DNA from: a virus
IMG/VR virus record: IMGVR_UViG_3300004807_000073
Span: 1 to 32,809 of that record
Direction: 5' to 3' (one strand)
DNA length: 32,809 bases
The notes beneath the pieces are model-generated. The model made no database searches and was not told the origin of the DNA. It was given only the letters and a program-made list of their open reading frames with translations. The position numbers were made by a program, and so were the translations under genes. Positions 1 to 11,500 of this stretch are shown one piece after another (the first letter of the stretch is position 1; every line of letters starts with the position of its first letter).

Positions 1-844
1 TCGTACTGGTGCTCAAATACTATTTCATACTAGTGAAGATCTAATTTATATTACTAATAGTAGGGGCACTAGTTGGATAGAAATGACAAGTGATGGCAAA
101 ATAGATGTGTATGCTCAAGACAGTATTAGCATGCATACAGATGCTGACTTTAATTTTTTAGCAGGAAGAGATATTAATTTAGAAGCTGTGAGAAATATTA
201 ATATTAAAGCTGGTGGAGATCATCAGTTAGAAGTTGTAGGCAATAAAACAATAATTGTAACTGGTAATAGAACAATTAGTGTTAAAGGCACACATGACGA
301 AACTATTATTGGAGCAACAAATTTATCTATTCAAGGCGACTATAATCAATTGCTAAATGGTGCTTTAGGAATCACAGTGGCTAATGATATTAATATTAAT
401 ACTGCCGGTGGTACAGCTATTACTACTGCTAAAGATCTTAATATTAATACCACTGGCGGTAATAATTTGACAGCAGGCGGAAAAAGTAATTTTAATAGTG
501 GTGGTCAACAATTATTTACGGCAGGAGGAAGCACAGAAATATCAAGCTCTGGCACTAATATTAATGGTGGTAATATTAATTTAAATAGTGGTAGCGCCGC
601 GTCTGCTGACAAAGCCACAGAAGCAACTAAAACATCTAAAGCTACTTTACCAGTTGCTTTAGCAGTATATCCTAATCCAACTGAAACAGACGGAACTACT
701 CTTAATAGTATTATGTTGCGTGTACCTACGACAGAACCTTATCCGCATCATGAAAATTTAAATCCTACACTATTTAAAACTAGTAAGACAGATATTGCAG
801 CCGCAAATAGTGCGGCACAATCACAAGTTAATTCAGGATCATAA
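1..844 (+). CDS. gp5-like baseplate hub / central tail spike, C-terminal part (5' end outside window)
   Basis: The frame is open from base 2, so this is the 3' end of a longer gene; the first Met codon in view (base 83) is internal. About 280 residues are visible. They begin with a segment of the kind that precedes the needle in T4-like gp5 and VgrG proteins (HTSEDLIYITNSRGTSWIEM). A long run of short beta repeats follows, rich in 'xGxxxxxVxG' and 'INI' patterns (residues about 50-200 of the visible part), typical of the triple-stranded beta-helix of a membrane-piercing spike. The tail has VPTTEPYPHHENLNP, a Pro/His-rich ending that I associate with gp5 of marine T4-like phages. The lysozyme and OB-fold parts, if present, lie upstream and cannot be judged. 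In T4, gp5 trimers sit at the tip of the tail tube and pierce the outer membrane. Position just ahead of gp25 and gp6 genes supports the call. Confidence 0.8.
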   Translation, partial: RTGAQILFHTSEDLIYITNSRGTSWIEMTSDGKIDVYAQDSISMHTDADFNFLAGRDINLEAVRNINIKAGGDHQLEVVGNKTIIVTGNRTISVKGTHDETIIGATNLSIQGDYNQLLNGALGITVANDININTAGGTAITTAKDLNINTTGGNNLTAGGKSNFNSGGQQLFTAGGSTEISSSGTNINGGNINLNSGSAASADKATEATKTSKATLPVALAVYPNPTETDGTTLNSIMLRVPTTEPYPHHENLNPTLFKTSKTDIAAANSAAQSQVNSGS

Positions 845-845
845 A

Positions 846-1403
846 ATGAGTATATTTTCCAGAGTTAGTGCAGATCTTAGTGATCTAAAAAAACTTGCCA
901 GCGTTGCTCATCTTGGTAATGGCATCAGTATAGCATCTGTCAAATCTTTATTGAGCAGTGCAAAAGGTATTGCAGGAGTTGCCGCTGGTATTGCAGGAGT
1001 TGTTTCAGTTGCAAAAGGAATAAGCGGAGCAGGTTTAACTAGCGGAGTAGCCCCTGCACCAATTGTTTTACCCACAGTGACTTTAAGTTTAACGCCAATA
1101 GTAGCAACGTGGGGAAATAGATTTTCTCCGCAATGGACTAGTACAGGTCCTGTTTCTATTGGAGTGTTAGAGTTTAAATGGGACGGCGGTGATATAACAG
1201 TGCCAGGCAACTCACCAACAGGTACTCCATCTTTTGATTCGACCGGAAATGGAGCTATATCTAATCCAGCAAATAATTCGGCGCATTTGACAGATGCTAA
1301 TGGAATTTATGTCCTTTACACTATGACAGTATCTAGCTATTCATACGCACCATATGGGTTGCTAGGGCAAGCTAGTGCTGAAATAAAACTTTATGCACCA
1401 TAA
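846..1403 (+). CDS. Unknown 185-aa protein following the spike gene; possible spike- or hub-associated virion protein
   Basis: The start at 846 is chosen because it lies one base after the spike gene's stop and has AGGA about eight bases upstream. An in-frame ATG at 795 would overlap the spike gene by 50 bases. I do not recognise the family. Residues about 30-65 are a Gly/Ala/Val-rich, hydrophobic, helix-prone segment (AKGIAGVAAGIAGVVSVAKG) that could insert in or lie on a membrane or pack in a coiled assembly. Residues about 70-185 look like a beta-sandwich domain (alternating hydrophobics, WGNRFSPQW, FKWDGGDITVPG, ending in AEIKLYAP). In T4 the small PAAR protein gp5.4 follows gp5 and tips the spike, but no PAAR repeat is visible here, so equivalence is only positional. 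Expected to be co-expressed with the spike and wedge genes. Confidence 0.6.
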   Translation: MSIFSRVSADLSDLKKLASVAHLGNGISIASVKSLLSSAKGIAGVAAGIAGVVSVAKGISGAGLTSGVAPAPIVLPTVTLSLTPIVATWGNRFSPQWTSTGPVSIGVLEFKWDGGDITVPGNSPTGTPSFDSTGNGAISNPANNSAHLTDANGIYVLYTMTVSSYSYAPYGLLGQASAEIKLYAP

Positions 1404-1418
1404 CATATCGGAGCAAAT

Positions 1419-1595
1419 ATGGCAGACACTTTAACTCCTAGTATAGATCCAGTAATTGGAACTGCAATCGAAGTTCCTAAACAATATTGGAAAGCCTATT
1501 CAACAGCTATGGATACGTTTGATCGTCCACCGCCTCCAGCAAGCCCGGAAGAACAGCAAACAGATGATACACAAGCATGGCAGACATCAGCCTAA
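1419..1595 (+). CDS. Small 58-aa protein, Pro/Glu-rich C terminus, unknown function
   Basis: An ATG at 1419 is preceded by GGAG at 1410-1413 with five bases between, and the frame runs to TAA at 1593-1595. The gene fills the gap between the 185-aa gene and the gp25-like gene almost exactly, leaving 15 and 9 bases, which supports real coding. The product starts MADTLTPSIDPVIGTAIEVP, has a central aromatic stretch (KQYWKAYSTAMDTFDR) and ends in an acidic, proline-rich and probably disordered tail (PPPPASPEEQQ). No signal peptide or membrane segment is seen. I do not recognise it. The location suggests a minor baseplate or assembly protein. Confidence 0.6.
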   Translation: MADTLTPSIDPVIGTAIEVPKQYWKAYSTAMDTFDRPPPPASPEEQQTDDTQAWQTSA

Positions 1596-1604
1596 GGAAT
1601 ATGT

Positions 1605-2048
1605 ATGACTTCAAATAATAATTTATATGATAAAATTGTATTGCCAGCAGTTAATACTTTAACTAGCAATATGACAAAAATGTACAAAGGGTTTAGCACA
1701 GTAAGTGCTAATACTGAAAATTATAATCTCTATGATTTTGAATTAATTAAGCAAGATATTTTAAATCATTTTTATACAAGACAGGGTGAACGTCTTATGA
1801 ATCCTAGTTTTGGATGTGTAATATGGGATTTATTATTTGAGCCTCTTACCGAGCAAGTTAAGGGCGTTATACTACAAAATGTTAATACAATAGTTAATTA
1901 TGACCCTCGTGTCAAATCTGAAAATGTTACGGTAACTGCCTATGATACAGGAATTCAAGTACAACTAACCTTGCTTTTTGTGCCCTACAACCTACAACAA
2001 ACAATGCAACTGTCATTTGATCAAGCTAATAATCTAGTAGTGCAATAA
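1605..2048 (+). CDS. 25: gp25-like baseplate wedge protein
   Basis: This 147-aa protein matches the GPW/gp25 family of contractile tails in length (T4 gp25 is about 130 aa) and motifs. After an N-terminal extension of about 40 residues come NLYDFELIKQDILNHFYTRQ (41-60), the hallmark GERLMNPSFGCVIWDLLFEP (61-80) and NYDPRV (98-103), followed by a beta-rich end. In T4, gp25 joins the gp6-gp7 core of the wedge and helps anchor the first sheath layer. AAGGA lies six bases before the ATG at 1605. An ATG four bases earlier is in another frame and is not used. The gene sits just upstream of the gp6-like gene, as in many T4-like and related phages. Confidence 0.93.
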   Translation: MTSNNNLYDKIVLPAVNTLTSNMTKMYKGFSTVSANTENYNLYDFELIKQDILNHFYTRQGERLMNPSFGCVIWDLLFEPLTEQVKGVILQNVNTIVNYDPRVKSENVTVTAYDTGIQVQLTLLFVPYNLQQTMQLSFDQANNLVVQ

Positions 2049-2069
2049 ACAGCGCACATAATTGTTACA

Positions 2070-2077
2070 AATAAATA
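2070..2077 (+). promoter_or_regulatory. T4-late-promoter-like box before the gp6-like gene
   Basis: AATAAATA matches seven of eight positions of the T4 late consensus TATAAATA and lies in the 47-base gap between the gp25-like and gp6-like genes. A start site about six bases downstream would give a leader of roughly 12 bases carrying AGGA (2085-2088) before the ATG at 2096. AT-rich DNA produces such matches by chance, but the same extended string AATAAATAC recurs in the gap before 28867. Confidence 0.5.
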
Positions 2078-2095
2078 CAATACTAGGACTACTAA

Positions 2096-5000
2096 ATGAG
2101 CTCAACTGACAGACAAAATAACTTGTTAATTAATCAAGACTGGAAAAAGATTTATCAGTCTTTTAAAAATGCAGACTTTCAAAGTTATGATTTTGAAAAT
2201 CTACGCAGAACTATGATTACATATCTGCGTACAAATTATCCAGAAGATTTTAACGATTATATTGAAAGTTCGGAGTACCTAGCACTAGTAGATCTAGTAG
2301 CATTTGTTGGACAAAGTGTTGCATTTCGAGTAGATTTAAATGCACGTGAAAACTTTTTAGAGCTAGCAGAACGCAGAGATAGCGTCTTACGTCTTGCAAG
2401 ATTAATCAGTTATAATGCTAAACGTAATATTCCTGCCCAGGGTTTATTAAAATTTACCACAGTAAAAACAACAGAAACGGTAGTTGACAGTAACGGCAGA
2501 AACTTAGCTAATCAAGTTGTAACTTGGAACGATCCGGCAAATCCTAATTGGAATGATCAATTTATTAAAATAATAAATGCCGCAATGCCGTCTACTCAGC
2601 AATTTGGAAATCCATCAGCTAAAGATACAATTTATGGAATTCCTACAAGTCAATATCGTTTCCAAGGTACAAATACTGGCATTCCAATTTATGCGTTCAC
2701 TAAATCTGTAGCCGGTCGCACGATGAATTTTGAAATTACAAGTACAACATTTAGCGGACAAGCATACATTTACGAAGAAACTCCAAAAGTTGGAAACAAT
2801 CTTGCTTGCATTTACAGAGATGATGGTAAAGGAGCAGGTAGTAACAGTAATGGATTTTTTCTTAATTTTACACAAGGTACATTAACTGTAGGATCATTTA
2901 CAGTTACACATCCTACTAGCAACGAAAGCGTTGATATTAATACAACTAACATTAATAATAATGATGTATGGTTATACAGATTAGATCAAAATGGAGCTGA
3001 GTCTGAATTATGGACACAAGTTCCTACGACTGCTGGAAACAATATTATCTATAATAGTTTGAATAAAAGCATTAAGAATATCTATAGTGTTGTAAGCAGA
3101 GCAAGCGATGCTGTTAGTCTAGCTTTTAGTGATGGTACTTTTGGAAATTTACCATTAGGTGATTTTAGAACATATTATAGAGTTAGCAATGGCTTATCAT
3201 ATGTAATCAATCCTGCAGATATTAGAAATGTATCTATATCTATTCCTTATATTAGCAGAAAAGGTCAAACAGAATCGTTGACCATAACAATGAATTTACA
3301 AACAAGTGTTGCAAATTCTGCTGTAGCAGAAACAAATGCTAGTATCAAAGCCAACGCTCCTCAAACTTATTATACGCAGAATAGGATGATAACAGCTGAA
3401 GATTATAACATCAGTCCGTTATCGGTTACTCAACAAGTTGCTAAAGTTAAAAGTATTAACAGATCAAGTAGCGGTATTAGTCGATACTTTGATCTTAAAG
3501 ATCCTACAGGAAAATATAGCTCAACTAATTTGTATGCTAATGATGGTGTCTTGTATCAAGATCCATACATTCAATTAACTACATTTCAATATAACACAAA
3601 ATCAGATATTGATGGTGTTATATATAATACAGTTTATGATTTATTACAATCGATTGATTTAAGAAATTTTTATTATAATAATTTTATAAATTTCTTAACT
3701 ACTAGTCTTAATATTAGTTGGTATCAAACTAGTGCTACTAGTTCTTCTAGCAATGGCTATATTGGAAATGTAGTAGATGCATCTCCATTTCCAGTAGGAA
3801 GTTATACTGCAACTGATCTTAAATATTTAACTCCAGGTGCATTAGTTAAATTTGTCGCACCTGCTGGCTATTATTTTGATAAAACACAATCAAATAAATT
3901 AGTCTACGGCACTGTTGGTGCATTAGGTAGCGCAAGTTATATATGGGCAGAAGTAGTAAATGTTGTTGGTAACGGAATCCCATCTACTGCATATCCTGGC
4001 CCGATTACATTTAGTGTAGTAGTTCCTAATACTTCTATTATTACGCAAATTATTCCTAAATTTACCACGACACTTAGTTCTAGCGTTATAACCACAGTTA
4101 TTGATTTAATTTTTAGTAATCGTGCATTTGGATTAAGATATGATGGCCCGACACAAACATGGCAAATTATTTTTGAAACTAATCTTGACCAGACTTCGTT
4201 GTTTAATTTAGGTAAACAAGGCGATGTATCTAACACTAAACAAGATTCTAGTTGGATGCTATTGTTTACAACTGATAACGAAACATATACAATTACTACA
4301 AGATTGCTAAGATATATTTTTGAAAGTGATGAAGAATTAACATTTTATTTTAATGATAATGTGACAATTTATGATTCCACCACAAATTCAACTGTTAGGG
4401 ATCAAATTAAAATTTTAAATATCAATCATCAACCAGGATTGACTACATCTTTTACGGAAGACTATCCTTGGGATGTTACATCATCATATAGCGGACTCGA
4501 TGGTTATGTTGATAATACAAAAATTGTTGTATCTTTTAGCGATTCAAACTATAATGGTATAGTGGATAATCCGCAGTTATTTTTAGACATTGTTAATCCT
4601 ACGACAGCTCCTTTAACAAAATATATTATTCAACAACGTTATATAATTTCTACAGGACAAGAAGATTATAGATATGTTGATAACAGTAGTAATATTGTTA
4701 TTATACTAAGTTCAGAAAGTGCGCTAGGAGCATATAACCAGTATACAGATGGACAATATTTTTACTTTACTTCTACTGGAGTAGTAAAACAGCTGACTTT
4801 AGCAACTTCTGCACTAGTACCAACATTAGATTATAAAGTGTTTGTCGGTAGAGATAAACTTAAATTCCAGTATACCCATAGTGCGGATTTTGAAAGTAGA
4901 ATTGATCCAGGCTCAAGTAACATAATGGATGTTTATATATTAACTAAAGATTATGATACCGCATATAGACAATGGGTTGATGGAGCAACTTCAATAAAAC

Positions 5001-5539
5001 CTTTGCCTCCAAGCTCTGACGAAATTAATAATCTTATAGGATCGTCATTGGATCTTATTAAACCGATATCAGATGAAATAATATATCATCCGGTAACTTA
5101 TAGATCTTTATTTGGGCCCGATGCAAGTCCAGAATTGCAAGCAACATTTAAAGTTACAAAAAATATAAATTCTGTAGTATCGGATAATGATATACAGTCT
5201 AGAATTATTACAGCGATTAATCAATTTTTTACATTAGATAATTGGAATTTTGGAGACACATTCTATTTTACAGAATTGTCTACTTATATTATGAATCAAC
5301 TGACACCTGATATAACAAATTTTATAATTGTTCCTATTCAAAGTAATGCTTATTTTGGCAGCTTATTTGAAATATCATGCCCAAGCGACCAGATCTTTAT
5401 TAGTACTGCAACTGTTTCTAACATACAAGTTATTACAAGTATCACCAGCGGCAATATTAAATCAGTGACCGGCTCGGCACTTTCTTCAATATCTTCACAG
5501 ACTATAACTAGCGCAACATACGGAAATTTAAATGGCTGA
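2096..5539 (+). CDS. 6: gp6-like baseplate wedge protein, enlarged
   Basis: 1147 aa, against about 660 for T4 gp6. The N-terminal 120 residues are characteristic of gp6 in marine T4-like phages: DWKKIYQSFKNADFQSYDFE, LRTNYPEDFNDYIESSEYLA, then VDLNARENFLELAERRDSVL and ISYNAKRNIPAQG. The last about 150 residues also fit (SDNDIQSRI, FFTLDNWNFGDTFYFTELS, FGSLFEISCPSDQIFISTA). The middle is beta-rich and accounts for the extra length. T4 gp6 dimers form the inner baseplate iris that ties wedges together and triggers sheath contraction. AGGA lies seven bases before the ATG. The stop overlaps the start of the next gene by eight bases (ATGGCTGA), suggesting translational coupling with the giant protein. 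Confidence 0.9.
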   Translation: MSSTDRQNNLLINQDWKKIYQSFKNADFQSYDFENLRRTMITYLRTNYPEDFNDYIESSEYLALVDLVAFVGQSVAFRVDLNARENFLELAERRDSVLRLARLISYNAKRNIPAQGLLKFTTVKTTETVVDSNGRNLANQVVTWNDPANPNWNDQFIKIINAAMPSTQQFGNPSAKDTIYGIPTSQYRFQGTNTGIPIYAFTKSVAGRTMNFEITSTTFSGQAYIYEETPKVGNNLACIYRDDGKGAGSNSNGFFLNFTQGTLTVGSFTVTHPTSNESVDINTTNINNNDVWLYRLDQNGAESELWTQVPTTAGNNIIYNSLNKSIKNIYSVVSRASDAVSLAFSDGTFGNLPLGDFRTYYRVSNGLSYVINPADIRNVSISIPYISRKGQTESLTITMNLQTSVANSAVAETNASIKANAPQTYYTQNRMITAEDYNISPLSVTQQVAKVKSINRSSSGISRYFDLKDPTGKYSSTNLYANDGVLYQDPYIQLTTFQYNTKSDIDGVIYNTVYDLLQSIDLRNFYYNNFINFLTTSLNISWYQTSATSSSSNGYIGNVVDASPFPVGSYTATDLKYLTPGALVKFVAPAGYYFDKTQSNKLVYGTVGALGSASYIWAEVVNVVGNGIPSTAYPGPITFSVVVPNTSIITQIIPKFTTTLSSSVITTVIDLIFSNRAFGLRYDGPTQTWQIIFETNLDQTSLFNLGKQGDVSNTKQDSSWMLLFTTDNETYTITTRLLRYIFESDEELTFYFNDNVTIYDSTTNSTVRDQIKILNINHQPGLTTSFTEDYPWDVTSSYSGLDGYVDNTKIVVSFSDSNYNGIVDNPQLFLDIVNPTTAPLTKYIIQQRYIISTGQEDYRYVDNSSNIVIILSSESALGAYNQYTDGQYFYFTSTGVVKQLTLATSALVPTLDYKVFVGRDKLKFQYTHSADFESRIDPGSSNIMDVYILTKDYDTAYRQWVDGATSIKPLPPSSDEINNLIGSSLDLIKPISDEIIYHPVTYRSLFGPDASPELQATFKVTKNINSVVSDNDIQSRIITAINQFFTLDNWNFGDTFYFTELSTYIMNQLTPDITNFIIVPIQSNAYFGSLFEISCPSDQIFISTATVSNIQVITSITSGNIKSVTGSALSSISSQTITSATYGNLNG

Positions 5540-8500
5540 TCTTACCAACCCATACGGCGATAAAAAAAATCTATCATCAGATTTATTACCAAACGTTTAC
5601 AAAACTGATGCTAATAAAAGATTTTTACAAGCTACCATCGACCAGCTAACACAACCTGGTGTTGTTAAAAAAGTTAACGGCTACGTTGGTAGAGAAAATG
5701 CTAAAGCAACGACCGGTTCTGATATTTTTTTACAAGCCGCTAGTCAAGATAGACAAAATTATCAACTTGAACCTAGTTTCACTATTAATGATCCACTAGG
5801 CAATAATATCTTTTTTAAAGATTATATCGATTATATTAATCAATTAAATGTGTTTGAAGCCAATGTTTCAAACCATAGTCGATTGAATAAGCAAGAATTT
5901 TATAGTTGGGATCCACATATTGATTGGGATAAATTTGTTAATTTCCAAAACTATTATTGGTTACCGTACGGACCCGAGACTATTAGAATTTACGGACATA
6001 AACTAAATGTCAACAGCACTTATACTGTTGATTTAAAATTAGAAGCTTCAAATAATCAATTAGTGTTCACGCCTGACGGGCTAACACCCAATCCTTCTAT
6101 AAAGTTATATAGAGGACAAACATACACATTTAATATTAATAGTGTAGGAGATCCAATTAGTATCCGAGTAGCTCGATCTTTAGTAAACACCGATTTATAT
6201 AATACTGGAGTTACTAGTCAATCGGTGCAATCTGGATCAATAGTGTTCCAAGTTCCACTAGATGCGCCTAGCATCTTATATTATCAAAGCGATCGCAATT
6301 TAAGTTTAGGCGGTGTGTTTGAAATATTATCAATAGAAGACGATACTTATATTGATGTTCAAAATGAATTATTAGGAAAAGCATCATATACTTTATCAGA
6401 CGGCACTAAACTTAGTAATGGTATGAAAGTATCATTTGGTGGCAATGTGACACCGGCTAGCTATGCAACTGGGGAGTATTATGTTGAGGGTGTTGGTACT
6501 GCTATAACACTAACAAATAAAGAAGTGTTAGAAGTTACCAGTGTATATACTATTGAACAAACTATTTTATTTGATAGCGATTTATTTGATAGCAATGCGT
6601 TTAGCGATACAACAGCGTTTGCTCAATTAAAAGATTATATCACTATTAATCGAGCAAGTGTTGATTATAATCCATGGAGCCGATACAATCGATGGTTTCA
6701 CAAAGATGTAATTAATGCAAGTGCCACATTTAACGGACATGTATCGAGTACCGATCAAACTCTAAGAGCAGTACGTCCTATTATAGAATTTCAACCTAAC
6801 TTAAAATTATTTAATTTTGGTACTACTGCAATTGGCGATATTGATTTAATTGATAATTTTACAAAAGATGTATTTTCTACAATCGAAGGCAGTCACGGAT
6901 ATAGTATAGATGGTGTTCCACTAAGCGAAGGCCAAAAGATATTGTTTACAGCAGATACAGATCGTCTCGTAAAAAACAATATATATCAAGTTAAATTTGT
7001 GGATGTGTTACATTTAAATACTAACAGCAAACAAATTCATTTAGTAGAACTAGCACAACCTTTAGAAAACCAAGTAGTTTTAATTAAAACTGGATCAGTA
7101 AATCAAGGATTAATGTATTGGTACGATGGCACAACTTGGATTAAAACGCAGACTAAAACTAAAACTAATCAGCCGCCGTTGTTTGATATAGTAGATTCTA
7201 ATGGTATTAGTTTTGGAAATTTATCAACTTATGATGGGTCGACTTTTGCCGGAACTGAATTATTTTCTTATAAAATTGCATCTAGCGGAGCAACAGATCC
7301 GTATTTAAGATTTGCTTTAAGTTATAAAAACATTTCAAATATTGGAGATATTTCTTTTAATTTTAATCTAAATTCAGATACATTTAGATATAAAAATGAA
7401 ATAACTTTAGTTACTATTCCTATTAATACTGGATTTTTAAGTCATACTCTTTATTCAGGAGAAGTAGAGTATCTTAATGGTTGGCAAATTTGTAATTCAA
7501 CTACAGTTCAAGCGTCTATTAGAATTTATAAAAATTCTAATTTAACAAATAATTTTAATATAGATATATTTGATGATATTTCAAACTTAAATGATCTACA
7601 AATAAAAGTATATGTTAACGGAATTTTCTTAAGTAATAATTCTTATACAATAGTTACAGGTCCGTTCTATAAAACAATACAACTGAATACACCTATAGCT
7701 TTAACTGATGTATTAACAATTAAAGCGTATGCATCTCAACCAATTAATTCTAATGGATATTATGAAATCCCTGTTAACTTGCAAAATAATCCGTTAAACG
7801 ATCAGCTAACAGACTTTACACTTGGCGAAGTATTAGACCATGTTAACTCTATTGTTGAACATATTCCAGATTCTTCTTATACTAACATTAGAGATTTAGG
7901 TAATATTACACAATATGGTACCAAGTTTGTACAACATAGTGCTCCAGCAAGTTTAAATGTATATCATATCACTAACCAAACAAATAATGTTATTAGAGCT
8001 ATTGAAAAAAGTAGAGATGATTATATTAAATTTAAAAAAACATTTATATCAATTGCAGAATCACTTAACACTTCTGATACTCCTCGCAAACAAGTTGACG
8101 AAATTTTAAAAATTATTAATTCTGATAAAACAAATTCTCAACCATACTATTTTAGTGATATGGCGCCCTATGGTAGCAGTGTGGAAACAGTAATTACTGT
8201 AATTGATTATAGAATACAAATTTATCCATTAAACAACGCATTTAGTTTAGATACTTTAACACCCAATGCAGTTGGGGTTTATGTAAATGATGTGCAGTTA
8301 ATATATGGTAGAGATTATTTGTTTAACACACAAGGGTTTGTTACAATAACTTTTGCGTTGACAAATGGAGATGTTATTTCTATCTATGAATATGAAAGTA
8401 CAGACGGATGCTTTATTCCAGAAACACCGACAAAACTTGGAATTTATCCAAAATTTACTCCTCAGATATATCTAGACACATCGTTCATTACGCCTAATAC

Positions 8501-11500
8501 AATAATCCAAGGACACGATGGAAGCCAGATTTTGGCTTATGGAGATTACAGAGATGATGTTATTTTAGAATTAGAAAAACGAATCTTTAACAATATCAAA
8601 GTTGCATACAATACTGATATTTACGATATTGCTGACATTTATCCAAGTTATACTAGACCTAATGATTATTCTTTAGCAGAATTTAATCAAGTCTTAGCTC
8701 CTAATTTTTATAAATGGTTACTATTAGTCGATACTGACTACACTAAAAATCCCTCTTATGATTCTAACAATCCTCTTACTTATAATTATAGAGGATTAAG
8801 CTCTCCATCCGGTACAGATGTTCCGGGTTATTGGAGAGGAGTGTACAAATATTTTTACGATACTGATAGACCAAATATTTGTCCTTGGGAAATGTTAGGA
8901 TTTACAATTGAGCCAAGTTGGTGGACTTCAGTATACGGACCAAGTCCGTATACTAGCAATAATCTTGTAATGTGGACTGACATTGCTAACGGAATTATTA
9001 AAGGAGATGGTACATCTCTAAGCACAGTTAATTTTAAATATAAAAAATCTTATCTTGTAAATCATATTCCAGTTGATGAGGATGGAAATCTAATTAGTCC
9101 AGCTCAAGCTGGTATAGTAAGTGGTACTATAACAAATCAAACAGCTTCAAGTTTTATATTTGGAGATGTTGGCCCAGTAGAATCTGCATGGCGTAGAAGT
9201 AGTCATTATCCTTTTAGTATATTACTAACTAGTTTATTATTGACTCCTGCAAAAACATTTGGAGTATTATTGGACAGATCGAGAATTGTAAGAAATATAG
9301 CTGGTCAGCTAATTTATTCGCCTACGGGTTTAAGAATTCGTCCTACAGATGTAGTCTTGCCTAGCGTTACAACTAGCAACACTCGAGTGCAAACTTCTGG
9401 TATTATAAATTATATTATAAATTATATTTTAAGTGATACTACTACTTTATATTCTGCCTATGTTTATGATTTAACTAATATTCAAACGCAGATTAGTCAT
9501 CGTGTAGGAGCGTTCACTAGCAAAGAAAAATTTAATTTAATTCTAGATAGTAAGACTCCTCTAAGTACAGGAAGCGTATTTGTTCCTCAAGAAGATTATA
9601 GCATTATTTTAAATAAATCTAGTCCTATTAAATCAATTTCTTACAGTGGTGTAGTTATAACAAAACTTACAAACGGATTTGAAGTTAAAGGTTATAACAG
9701 AACTCAGCCTTATTTTGTGTATTATCCTTATTTGCAATCTGGAGCAACAGTTACTATTGGTGGAATAACTGAAGCTTTTACGGTATGGACAGAAAATGAA
9801 AACTACGTGGCAGGTAAAATTGTAAAATATATTAATCAATATTATCAAGTTAGAACATCTCATTTGTCGACAACTGTTTTCCAACCACAATACTTTACAG
9901 CTATAGGTAGCGTTCCTATTATCGGCGGCAAGGCCGCAATATTTAGAAAAACATGGGATAGAACTGCACCAATAACAGTTCCTTACGGATCAGAATTTTC
10001 AACAATACAAGATGTAGTAGATTTTCTTTTAGGATACGGAGAGTATTTAAAAGATCAAGGATTTATCTTTGACGAATTTAATAGTAATTTAAATGCCGTT
10101 ACCAATTGGGAAACTAGCGCCAAAGAATTTTTATTCTGGACTACACAAAACTGGAGTACAGGACAAGATAAGTGGGACGACTGGTTGCCAAATAAATCAT
10201 TTGTCTATAATGATATTGTAAGATATAACGGAGAATATTATAAAGCTATTAGTAATGTTTTACCAGATGTTAACTTCCAATCAAAGAATTTTGTAAAATT
10301 AGATGGGCTAAGTTCTATAGGAAGTTCTGTAATAAGTCTAAGCCCAGCGGCAGATAAGATAATTTTTAACACTCCGTTGAGTGTAGTAGACGATATTAGA
10401 AATCAATTTAACGGATATGAAATTTATAAAGTAGATGGCACGCCATTAGAAGCAATTTTTATAAATTCTTACAGATCTGATAATGCAGTAAGCTATAGCC
10501 CACGAACAGCTGATGGAATATACGGAGCAACATTTTACTTAATACAGCATGAGCATGTAGTATTGTTGAATAATACTACAATGTTTAATGATACAATATA
10601 TAATCCTCCCACAGGTTATAAACAAGACAGAATTAAAGTATCTGGATATGTTAGTATAGATTGGTATGGCGGATTTGATATACCTGGATTCATTTTAGAC
10701 TTAGCTAAAATTACAGAATGGTCAGAATGGACTGATTATGATTTAGGTGATATTGTAAAGCATAAAGAATTTTATTATACTGCCAGCAAATTTTTAGCAG
10801 GGACTGCAACCTTTGTCGACAGTGATTGGATTAAATTAGACTCTAAACCTAGCACACAACTGTTGCCAAATTGGACGTACAAAGCTGGACAGTTTACAGA
10901 TTTTTATAGTCTTGACAGCGATAATTTTGATTCTAAACAACAACAAGTAGCCCAACATTTAATTGGATACCAAAAACGTCAATATCTTGATACAATTATA
11001 CAAGACGATGTAAGTGAATATAAATTTTATCAAGGAATGATAAGAGAAAAAGGTACTAGAAATGTCTTGAATAAATTATTTGACGTACTTAGTGCAGACA
11101 ACCAAGAAAGTTTAACGTTCTACGAAGAATGGGCAATACGTGTAGGGCAGTATGGCGCAAGTAAGGCATTTGAAAATATTGAATTTGTTTTAAATCAATC
11201 AGCATTTTTTACAAATCCACAAGCGTTTGAATTAGTAAATTCAATTCCTTATACATTAGTAAACGATTTTGTTATAAGACAAACTCCCAACGACATTTAT
11301 TTAAAACCGTTAGGTTATGCTTCGGCACCTTGGCCGCTAACTACTAACTATATACCGTTTTTAAATAGTGCCGGATTTGTAAGAAATTCTGAAGTGTTCA
11401 AAAGTTTAGGCACGTTATCAGAAATAACAGGTATTGATCCTGACACTGGATTATTATACGATATAACTACGTTCAACGCCGGATGTTACATACAAGTTTC

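Noticed and set aside
83-844. Treating the ATG at 83 as the start of the spike gene
   Set aside because: The frame is open to the left edge, and the residues before it (RTGAQILFHTSEDLIYITNS) fit the conserved part of gp5/VgrG-like proteins, so the gene is cut by the window.
795-845. Upstream in-frame ATG that would extend the 185-aa protein by 17 residues
   Set aside because: It lies inside the end of the spike gene, its extra residues (MQPQIVRHNHKLIQDHK) look like out-of-frame translation, and the ATG at 846 has its own AGGA and follows the spike stop directly.
846-1403. Calling the 185-aa protein a PAAR spike-tip protein from its position
   Set aside because: No PAAR repeats and no metal-binding His/Cys set are visible; position alone is not enough.
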